A program made the position numbers and the translations under genes. The notes beneath the pieces were generated by a model that was given only the letters and a program-made list of their open reading frames with translations, was not told where the DNA came from and made no database searches. This document shows positions 22,701-34,359 of a stretch of 64,000 bases of DNA, in pieces (the stretch's first letter is position 1; each line of letters starts with the position of its first letter). This stretch comes from Hypomesus transpacificus (taxonomy: Eukaryota > Chordata > Actinopteri > Osmeriformes > Osmeridae): positions 10,832,604 through 10,896,603 of the forward strand of contig NC_061078.1 in NCBI RefSeq assembly GCF_021917145.1, given 5' to 3'.

Positions 22701-25700
22701 GTGTACAATAGGCCAATGGCAATAGTGCGCTGCCATGAATTCAATACCATGCTGATACCTTGTCCTTCGTCACAGTGAGGTAACTGTAGTCAAGCTGTGT
22801 TTGCATAATAAACCCCATGTTTGCCTAACTGCTCAAGCATCATTCTGACCTTGGCTAAACTCCTGCGGGCATCCGGACACTGAAGGCTCATCTCTGACCA
22901 AACAAGTCCTGTCATGATAAACGGTCTCTCTATTCACTGATAAACAATGGGCTCTGAATGTCATCACCAGGTGGGAGCTGAAAGGTCCAGCCCTCAGCCA
23001 ACTCATTTTATCCACAATAAGGACACTAAGACTTTGGGAATCCCCTGAAACTCTTACTGTATAGAAGTGTGTGTGACTGTCTGTGCCTGTTTCTCTGTGT
23101 TTATGTGCGTATGTGTGTGCAGTCTGAGCAAGTGTGTGTGTGTGTGTGTGTGTGTGCATGTGTCCTTACATGTGCCTTCTCTCTTCGAGCCTCCAGCAGT
23201 TTGTCATAGTAGTGCTGGGCCACAGAGGGGTCCACGTTGGTCAGCTTGGCCGAGGGGTCCTGGAGGGCCTCCAGGGTCTTGGGAGGATCGCCTTCATCCA
23301 GAGCCTCGTTGATCTGACCGATGGCTGCAATACCTGCACGCACAAGCCCAAGGCCTAGGCATGGCGGCTGACATACAAAGCATTCAAAGGCTAAAGAGAT
23401 TCTTTAACACTAGGATTCTGACTCACTGACTGCTTATTCTGAGGAAAATGAAAGAATTGATCAAGCTAAAGTTCAATACTTAAGTTGATATAAGAACACA
23501 GGATATAGGGTAACGATAACATTTCAAAAAGAGAGAGGTCTTGTGTGTATGTGTGTGCATGTGTATGGTTGTGTGTGTGGGTGTGTGTGTATCACTCACG
23601 TTCATGCTCCTCCTGTATAGTCAGATTGACCTGGTCTATGCAAGCTTGGATGTCGTTCCAGGTGAGATAGTCACATCCCTGCTCCCTGGCTGCTGCCTTC
23701 AGACGCATCAGCTCGTCCATGTACCTGGTGGGCAGAGGTGAGGGCCATGTCATCTCTCAGGAACAGCAGACCAGGGACAGACCACCTCTCTCCGTGTCAG
23801 TGAGCGTGTGCATACCTCTGTGCGTATTCGTCCTCCACGTTACTTAGTCCTGTAACAGAACTGGCCAGCTGTCTCCACAGGGCCGCCCTGTCACCCACGT
23901 CAAGCGCTCTGTTCATCAGGACCACCGACGACAGCATCTCCACGGCAACCAGCAGCTCTGGGTGAGACAGGGATCCCTGGGGAACACAGTGAAGACATGT
24001 GCTTATCAGCTCACTAACACACTCACTAACAGGCATAATACAGATCATATAGAGTGTGTGTGTGTGGGGGGAGGCTTATGTGTGTATTTGTGAATGCGTG
24101 CACGACGTGTTTGTGCATGTACCTGTGTGTGTGTGTGTGTGCGCGTGTGTATGTGTGCGTACCTCCGGGCTCTGCTGCTGCAGGCTGGCCAGCTCTCTCT
24201 GGTAGAGGTCGGCAGCACTGGGGTAGACCTCGGGCAGCTGGGCGTCAGGGTTCATGAGCTCTGCTACCGTCTGCTCTGGCACGCCAGCTGTGATGGCAGC
24301 GTTGATCCTCTCCACGGATAGCAACACTGAACACAAAGCACAGACGGTGAGAAGCACACTAGACGCGCCAGAAAATACAGACGTCAGACCTCATATGTCT
24401 CGTCACTCAATCCCTATGTTCATAGCTGCTGGGGATGTTGCGAAACGTGACGGCTTACTCTTCTGGTAGCCTTCGGCAAAGTCATTTGCGACGTTGACTC
24501 CGCTCTGTAACTCATCTTTGGTTAAGGCGTCTCCTGGATTGGTCTGAGAAAAGTTAACGGTTTAAAAAGAGAAATAAACCTTGACTTGACTGTGTCTGTA
24601 GTCAGAGCTGTGACTCAGCTTTTCCTACCTGGTCTTTGTTCTCACGGTCAGCCATCAGCTGCTTGAGATACCAGCCCTTGTTCTGGGACTGGAGGCCGTG
24701 TAGGCCCAAAGCCTGGCTCCGGAGTGCGTCATACAGCCTGTCCTCATCACCACTCATCAGGGCCAGCTCTGCCAAACTCAGGGCACTGGACACTGATGGG
24801 AAGAAGATAGGAAGTAAGGACTGTGCTTTGGTTTATGTGTGTGCTTCAGTGTTTTGAGTGTGTGTGTGTGACACTTACAGTTGACCTTGTTGACATTGCC
24901 CTGGATCTCAGCCTGTGTCAGCAACTCCTCGTAGACGTCCCTCTCTGCGTCAGCATTCTCCCCCAGCTAGACCGGCAGCAAGAACAACATCAGGCTCACC
25001 ACACACACACACACAACTGCAACACAACACTGCTCCCAGGTATCATTCACTGTCTGCTACATGTACATTCAGAGGGGGTCAGGTGTCCTACCCGCTTGCG
25101 TGAGTTGGCCACCTTCTCTCCCTTGGCTTGGTAGAGCATGTCCTGGTAGTGCTGGGCAGAGCCCTGGTCCAGCTGGACCAGCATGGCGTTGGGGTTCTGC
25201 ATGGCCGCGATGGTGCCCTCCGGCACCCCATGGTCTATGGCATCGTTAATGGCAATGACAGCAGCGTGTACTAGGGAGAAGGGAGGATGGTCATGAACTG
25301 GACTCGGGTATAAGGTCTGCTTGTGGCTACTGACTGGGCTGTACTCTTCCACACACAGAAGAAACAAGTGTTTCTTTCGTAAAAGTAATGTAATCATTTA
25401 ATCAACATTATGCAATAAGAGTCCTGTTTCATGTGAGCTGACGTCATCATGTTAACATTTGTAGGAAGCCCCTGATGCTCAAACCCTTAGACCCACCCCC
25501 TAATGTTCAACCCATCCTTAACCACGCCCCCCGATAGCTCTACCCCTTAGCCCTACCCCCTGAAGCTCAAAGTCTTAGCCCCCCCCTGAAGCTCAAAGTC
25601 TTAGCCCCGCCCCCCTGATGTCGGAGCTGTGCTCACATGCTGCCTCGTCCACTGAGAGCTCATTGGCCAGGATCCCGCCAATCTTGCTGAAAGCGGGCAT

Positions 25701-28700
25701 CTGGATTCCATACTTCTCCAGCTCACTCTTCATGTTGTTGATCTCCTCCTCTGAGAGAGAGGGAAAGAGAGGGGGGAAATCCAGAGGGGAGAGATGAGAG
25801 AGAAGGATGAGTCTGGGCCAGCCAGTGTGGGATAGTCAGATCACTGGCTCAGGAGTGAAAAGAGCGGGAACACAAATGACAGGAAAGACTCAAGAGTCAC
25901 TAATGAGTTTCACATTGCCCTGCAGACTGGTGCTTAGTGAAAACTCCCTGTCAGTACTGCTGCTACTGAAGCATTAGAGGCCTACCACACACAACACCAC
26001 GCTGTTCACTCTTCTTCACTGATGCCTGTGTGACTTTACACTCTGGAAATACCATGAGTCACTGTGCTGCCTTTAGCATCCAGCATTTACCATGTTTAAG
26101 ATACAGTCCTGTGGGGGGGGGAGCAAGTTATGTTGGTTGTCTAAAATATCTGAAGTGGTGTGTGACAGAAGGGTTATGGATAGAAACAAAAGACACACAC
26201 ACTTACCAGTAAAATCCACCTTTCCGTACAAGTCCTGGATCTGAGGGGCGAGGCCCAGCTTGAACAGGTACAGGCTAGGTAGAGACAGGTGAAATGGAGA
26301 GTTATACAAGAACAAAGCCAGGGCAGAAGCCATTTCCAACGTAGACCAGGCAGGTCATTACAGGCTGGGTGTGTATGACAGTAAAGGTAGAAACCAACCC
26401 AGAACCCCAATTACACTCCTGCTTTTCTATTGCCAGTCTTCTCATAACCAGGCTGTTGGAACAGTGTTCTGGCATCTGTGTGCCACATTGGGCAGGAGAT
26501 GGGGGGGGGGGGGGGGGCAGGAGGTCTCTTAAAGTCAACAACAAGCCAGTCATGTAGTCCAGAGAACACATACATAGACGCACACACACACACAGACACA
26601 CACTTTCTCTCTTCTACCTCCTGCCCCCCTTGGCCACTACCCAGGCCCCGCTCTGTTTTGTTGGTTGACTTCCTGACTCCAGAGGCCTGATTTACAGCCT
26701 CTGGTCTCACATCCATTTTACTTTTGACTGGAACATTTGATTAAAACAGACTCCACGACTGCTATGCTGTCGTGGGAGTTTCTCACTGCCGTTTGGTGCA
26801 GAATGCCTCTTAACGGGCAAATGGGCCCGTTCACCTCATAAAAGTGAACTCTAGTGAGTTCAAGATATTGAGAAGACAAGTGTAAGCGAATCTGCATTTT
26901 CAGATTCACACACCCAAGTCATCAAGAGAAAACTTCATAGGCTGATGAGGGAATTTAAGCACTGGTGAAAGAGGAAGTGTGTTGAGACCTGAGCCTTCAG
27001 TGGCTCATGTTTCCATGTTTTTGGTGGAGCTGACATACAAGAGGAGGAATTGGGAGCATGTGACTGTGACTTCAGCACTACGTTTTAGAAAAACATGACT
27101 TCACTCTGAGAACGTCCTGAATGGAGGATAACGAGACATCATGGGTGGTGGTACTGTACACCATCCAGTTTGTTCCATGGTGTGGGGGAGATTTTGTGGG
27201 ATGGCAGATATATGAAGGGGTTTGAGTTTCAGTATGTGTGTCAGTTTGTGGGGGGGTGTCCTACCTCAGAGCATGTATGCAGTAGATGCATCGTGGCATG
27301 TTTTTCCTGTCGTAGATATCTGTGGTCTCCGGGTAGAAGATCTGAAAGGGTCACATGGATCAGGTTGGTTACAAGGTGAAGGCAGGGAGGGGTTCCAGAC
27401 ATGTCCCCGCATGCACCACAGGAGTAGGTTTGTATGGCAACATGAAGGATTGCACAACAAAGAAACATTGTCTCCTGGTATTGTCATTCAGAGACTGAAA
27501 GAGGCTTGAGAGAGATCCGTCGCCCTGGGTGAGTGTGTGAGTGTGTGTTCACCCACCTTTGGAAGACCCTTCTCTGTCATGGCATTCAGCCACTGGATGA
27601 CATTGTCTGTGTGTCTGAAATGGAGCCCTGTGGCCTGTAGAAAAGAAACACACACACAATAAACACAAACGTATACACTTATATACACACGGACGTCATT
27701 CACTCTTTACAAAGTCTGACTCAATCATGGAGACATGTTATTTTTGAAGTATTTGACTGGAGATGCCCCCTCATCAGTGTTAGATGTGGGGTCAGGGTGT
27801 GGATTGGGCTGCGGGGTCATGGCGGAAGGCTCAGGGGGCGTGGCAAAGGGTCAGGATGAGGCCTTCACCTTGTAGCGGGTCTGCTCGCGGTCATAGATCT
27901 TCTTGATGGACACGGTGCGAGGGGCGAAGAAGTTCCCCAGTTTGGCCAGGTAGACGCCATTCCTGAGCCCCTCCTCCAGCTCCGTGGTGGGGGGCAGCTC
28001 CTCGTCCAGACACGCCTCCATCCAGCTGAGAAGAGGCACAACTGACACGTTACAACACAGCTGAGCGCACACACACACACATTCAAGACCCACACCAACC
28101 CACAATGACCTGGGAGAAACAGGTCAAAAGAATGAGCACATACCTACACACAAACTGTGACGCCACCACAAACATGAAAACGAGAACACACACGCTGTGA
28201 CACGACCACATACATAGTCATGAGAATACACACACACACACTCTGCAACCCTACCAGATATATTTACTCACTAGTGAAGAAACATGTGAATAGAATATAT
28301 CAGCAGAATATATCAGCAGAACCAAAAATGAACAGTTCTAGAAAATGCTACAACCCAGTAACAGTAACTAAGGGCAACAGGAGAGAGGGAAACAAGCTGA
28401 GGGTTGAACGAAGTTCAAATGACACTGTGTTGGTTCACTCACTGTGTCTGGGATGTCAAATACAGCCCACAGATACATGAGGACAGTCCTGTATATGATC
28501 CCTCTTGTCCTCTAGACATTTTGACGTCTACCTGCAAGTGGACTTATTTGTTCTGACGCATCAAGTCTGCATGTTTGTGACTCTGTTCATCCTTAACTTC
28601 CCACCAAGATTCCATAGAACACAATCATATATTTATTCACACTAAATAAAAACCTTTACACTTAAACATGGGCCATCGTTCTCTCTCCTCCTCCCATCTT

Positions 28701-31700
28701 ATGAGTTCTTAGCATTCCCTCAGCACGACATTTGAATTCCCTGAGGTCAGACAAGGAGCCACATTCTTACTATGAGCATGTTTTAGTCCTGGGTCACCAA
28801 GGAACCATGCTGAGGTGACTAGCTATCATACAGACAGGCCAGGGAGAGGTAGCCACACAGACAACCAACAATCTAAGCAGCCCGGCATTTCTACTGCATT
28901 TACCAATGGGTCCGGTAAACACTATGGTGAGTCCCACTTCCTACAATCTGTCCTTCCTTTGTTACACACAGTGTGATGAACATGTTCTCTGATATGAAAT
29001 CTCTCTGGCTCAGTGGAACATCACAGAGGACAGCGCTGAGGTCAGACAGAGCCCTCAGAGGAGAGCAAACACTCTCCCTCTCTCCTTGCCTCTCCTACAA
29101 AAACACTCTCCCACTCCTTTGTAACTCTGGCCTCTGCTTTTTAACCAGGCCACAGCAGGGTGAACTCTATCCTGAATACAACAAAGAGTCTCTCTCCAGC
29201 TCTCCCACGCGCACAAACAGGAACTGCAGCAACAGGCTAACTAACCACCAGCTGAAATAACTCCCCCCACAGGAAGTCATGACACAGGGTCTCCAGACAC
29301 AGGCCTCCTATTCAGACCAACGTGGCCAGCCATGGGGCAGCGGGGCTCGGGTGGGACAGGCAGGGACAACCCCCTCCTTTCACTCTTGCATGGAGCAGTG
29401 AAAGGCTCCATATTTATAGGTATTTTATCAGGGTGACACACCCTGCCCAGCCTAGCACAAACAGACACACCCTCCTGATATTGCCAGTCAAACTAATTAG
29501 TCTCTAGAATGCCAACTGATTTATTGCAAAGGGACTAGCGCCAAGATAAAGTTGTCGCCTTGACACATGCAACAAGCGAGTGAGACATTAAAAAGGGACC
29601 ACAATGGAAATGTTGTCTGGAACAGGCATTACAGATACATTTCACAGGGTTGATTTCCAAGCTGTGAGGTAATGTTGTAGAGGGAGCAGAGTCACTGGAA
29701 TCCTTTACTTCCTACACACGACAGGAGCCTCAGACAGCCAACAGGTCCGAGGTCACTCTAATAGGAAGAGGCCACTACCTTCCGCTGTCTCTTCAGGAAA
29801 GTATACTGACGCCTCTCTACTACAGGCACTTCCCTAACGGGGGGCACTCCAACTGGGACACATTCCTAGACATGACATATTGTAAGAAGCCAGAGGGCTG
29901 GAGTGTAAGAAGGTGCAGAGAAGACCCAAATGGGGAACAGAGCTGAACCACAGCCTGCTCAGCAGCATGATCCGGAGGCCTCTGTTTCAGCTGGAGATCC
30001 CTGCTCTCCACCAGGAACTAGATGTGTTGCTGAAGAGAAGGAGTCCCTATATCGTGCTCCCTGGTGGAGCACCTCCCCCTGCCAGGCCTCTCCCTCAAAC
30101 ACACACATCCTGCTTCCTATTCACTTCCAAACGTGCCAGAATGATATCCTGTGTCGCCATGATGCATGGTGGTCCTTCCTAAAGTCGACCATGGGAGGAA
30201 TGGACGTGGACGTGAAGTATCTTACAAGTGTCTGTGGTTCCTACAGAACTGACAGGTGGACTCGAACTAGGTACGAGACCTGAGGACAGCGAGAAGGTCA
30301 GGGAGAATATCAAAGAGGCAGAAAGGATGACTGACTACAGACACACCAAAAAGTGGAGAGGTGTTCCTATGTCTCCAGTGCCTAGAGTGTGCGTGCGTGG
30401 GTCTGTGGACAGGTATGTTTATATAAGGCCATGCCTGGAAGGGAAAGGCAAATGTGCGGTGTCTTATCTACATAGAGCACAATGTCAAGGGGACAGAACG
30501 AGTTTGCTTTTCATGCAGTCATGCCTCCCCCCCCCCCCTCCTCCATCTCCCTCTGTGCCTCTTTCAGCTCTACAAGTGGCACAAGACCTGGGGAGGGAGC
30601 TCCAAAGTGTGTCACGTCACCCAGGCAGGAGTTAAAGAGGCGGGGCAAAACCCAGACTATCTACGTCACAGCCACCTATCTATGTCAGATCACAGACGGT
30701 TTATAGAATCAAGCGGAGCTGGTTCATGCAGGGGGACGCGAGACATAGCGCCTCCTTAGCAGCGCGTCACTGGCATCACGCAGTAAGGGCACAGCTTCTT
30801 AGCAGGCCGGGCTATTTAATCAGGATATTGCTGCACTCTGCTTTGCTAGTGCGACACAGGTTGCTTTCTGTTAATCTGCTGCCTCCGCCTCCCCGGCCTC
30901 CACCCTTGGTTCTGTGTTTCCTGTTGTAGGGGGAATGCGTCGCTGCTCTCTGCTCGGAGGTCGAGATGGTGTCTCCATTGGGAGCGGCGGGGAGCCGATG
31001 CAAGCAGAACCATTATGCCAAATCAATTGTTACAATGATGTGTTGTACCGTGTCAATAAAGTATCAAGTAAATACTATACTGAGTCCTCCTGCCTAAACC
31101 TGCATTCTGTTACTCTGCTGGTACGATGCAGAGACAAAGTAATTAACACATAAAACACTCAGAGACTGCAGGTAGGTCTGTTCTGATATCTGCAATTGAT
31201 TTCGCTAATTGTTGCCGTTGTTGCTAAATTCAAAGGGGCGGAGCTTCAGCTCCTTCAGGCGACACGCCCCCCCCAGTATCGAGCAGAGAAGACTGCGGAT
31301 TTTCTCACGATTAAAAAGCCTAATTTAACATACTTGGCAGTGTTTCATTTGAATTTGGATGGGTAGTTAACAGCACATTCTTCTGTGGTGTGATGAACTG
31401 TGAAAACACATTTTCATGCATCTTTAAGCATCTTTAAAGGTAAAATGTGACTGGGGAACACAGCAAAAGTATTGACTGCCCCATAACAGTCTCCAATGCA
31501 GAGAGAGAATAAGAGAGAGGCTTATGCTTTCCTGCACAGACGATGATTCCAGAGACAAAGCCCACAGAGACGAAGGGAGAGAAGAAAGGGTAGGAGTGAG
31601 TGGAAGAGAGGAGAGGATGAGAGTGTGAGCCAAATTACCCATTACATGCTTTACTGCAACACTGGAATTCTGGACTGACTGACCCCTCCCAAGTGTCATA

Positions 31701-34322
31701 CAGTTACAGGGCAGCTGATACACTATTCAGTGTGTGTGTGTGTGTGTGTGTGTGTTTGTTGTAAATCAAAAGAACATACAGATGATACAAATAAGACTTC
31801 TCAGATCATGGGCTCCTAGCTGGGTGAGAAGCAACCATAGCAGCAGCCCCAATCTGACCCTGCTGTGGTGGCCCGTCATAGAGGAGTGTTCTCAGGCTTG
31901 TGAGAGGACAGCTCTGTGCTCCATGCTCTGTGGAGCACCCCTGGAGCCTACACACATAGCCCATTCATCAGGACGACCCCAAAACATCAGGAGTTCCATC
32001 CACTCCAATCTTACCAAGTCAATCCCAGCCCCCAGGGCTGGGGTCCATCCCAGAGGTGGGACCATCCCAGGAGCAGCTCATAGTCTCCTCTCAGCTGTAG
32101 TCGCTCTCTCTCGCTCTCTCTCGCTCTCTCGTTCCTCAGTGTTATCAGGTGTGGACTCTCTTTTCTCTTTCCTCAGTGTTTCAGGTGTAGTCTATCTCCT
32201 TCTTATCTACATCTTTTCAGCCAGTGGGGTTTACCCAGGGCTTGTATCTAAACCAGAAGGGTGACTTCTAGAACACGCAGCAGCAGCGGCTTCGTAGGCT
32301 ATTGGCCGCTTTCTTTATTATTCGACCCACCTCCCTCTCTCCCTCTATCATTCCCCTCCCCTTTTTCAGAGGCAGGTGGAGAGTAAATACCTCTCAGAAC
32401 ATTTCACTAGGCTGTTGCCCTCACAGCTGTAACCTAGCAACAAGAGACAGAGTAAAAGACTGGTATACTGTCTAACTTGACCCAAGTCGATATCCAATCA
32501 CAAGAGGCTATCAGGGACATTTCAAAAGACCAAAATAAATCGAATTAAGGAGATGATTATCCTCACTGCTCAGGGAGATCACTTCCCACACCACTCAGGA
32601 GTTCAGAGATTACATAACTAGCCACTGCAGCATGAAAGCCTGGAAATGAGTTGAAACAGGAAATGATTCTGAAGCTCCCTGTACCTGGGGGAGCTGGTCT
32701 GCCAGTGCAACATTCCACAGAGAGACTCTATAAACAACTCTGGTAATGAAAGGAGAGATCTGGGATATTTACAGTATATTAACAGACTTAGCTGACTTGG
32801 TCCTATGGCTGGGCGCTGTGTGTACGGCTAAGCTTTAGCTTCCCTGCATGACGTGATTTACACATCTAACGACGGTTAGGGTGATGAAGACCAGCAGAGA
32901 AAGAGAAAGAAAGAAGAGAGGGAAAGAAAAGGAGATAATAAAGATGTTACCTTGCTGTCTAAGAGGTGTGATGTCATACATTCTGACCTTAAAGCGTCTC
33001 TTTATTGCAGTAGCAACGTAGCACTACTTCACTGGAAGGATTTCATGCATGCAACTATAGCTTGTAACTACATGGTCCTGCCGAAATCAAAGAGATTATG
33101 AGTGAGATATGCCTCAAAGGCTTCTTATTTTATTGACTAAACAAACATGTGTACAGTCTTGTACACACAGAAACAATGAGCTAAGCCGTCTGGATTCTCT
33201 GCAGTGCACATTCATCACTGTGAACAGGAGCGTGTCAGTATGTGACACCCCGGAGGGTTCTGGGCTATGTCAGGTATGAGCAGGTGTGGTTGAAGCTGCA
33301 GCTATGGATATAGAACAGTCCTCCCTCCTCACTCTCTCATGCAACAGGACCAGTTCTGTGAATGTGCACCACACCACACCGCAGGGTGGAACATACCGGG
33401 AATAGCAGTGTCATTAGACAATAGTATTCCGGAGAACCTGACACAGACATTCCATTACTTTCCCTTTGCATTCCCTTTACATTTTAGAACCTTTCATCAA
33501 AAGTAGATATTAGTGTTGGTGTGCTACATGCTCAACATGGTCTTGTACATTACAGTTGTCAGAGTGTTATCAGATTAAGACTAACAGATTGCATAGGTCT
33601 TCTCGACTTTCAATAACCGGACACTCCCATTGCTGGAAGTCCCTCTGGTTCAGTTATCCACGTTACTCTAGGTTTCAGGTGGCTCCGGGAAAGACACGTA
33701 GAACAGAACCACAGTCATCATTCACCTCAGGCCAGAGTAAACAAACACTCCCTCACAATCACTGCTCTTCCTGGGGCAGCAGGGGAGGGGAGGGAACACA
33801 CACCCTCTCTCTTTCAGAAAGGGCAATCAAGTCCTTCCACACTGTCCCACTGAAACACACTGTCACAAGAAAACACTTAGTGTTGCAGTGCTGTGAGATC
33901 TGTGGCCAACTGACAAGCTCAGGGTGACGAGGAGAGGCTGACTCCCAATGGGGAAAACACAATATATGTCAGACCTGTTGAACTGAGGTTACCTTGCTCG
34001 ACTTTCATTTTCTACACAGAAAATCTAGCCTACAGTGTCTGCACCCACACTACAGTACAGTGTCACACTGCAGTGTGTGTGTGTGTGTGTGCACACGTTG
34101 CCAAGCTTTGAGGTATATCAGCAGAACTATACAGGCACAGCACATCATGGAAATGACCGTTACTGTACATCTCCAAGGCTTAGTTTGCATAATGATACAG
34201 CATACATATCAGGGAGAAAGAGAGAGAGAGAGAAACACAAAAACACCTGGGATGTATTTGCTCATATGAGAAGCATTCTTTTCATACTGCACATTCAGGC
34301 ATGAGCACCTGCTCCAGGCTCC

Positions 34323-34359
<37 letters not shown>

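Larger units (their letters stand above)
18867..23169 (-). other. iqgap1: iqgap1 intron 15, with LINE remnant
   Basis: A 4.3-kb intron between exon 15 (23170-23333) and exon 16 (18776-18866). It contains a plus-strand LINE 3' fragment (19385-20035), a T33 run, C and G homopolymers, and short unsupported open frames. No additional exon is needed for the protein. Confidence 0.8.

Noticed and set aside
31734..32264. Plus-strand 176-codon open frame in iqgap1 intron 2.
   Set aside because: It starts in a TG repeat, ends in a CTCT tract, and has no recognisable domain.
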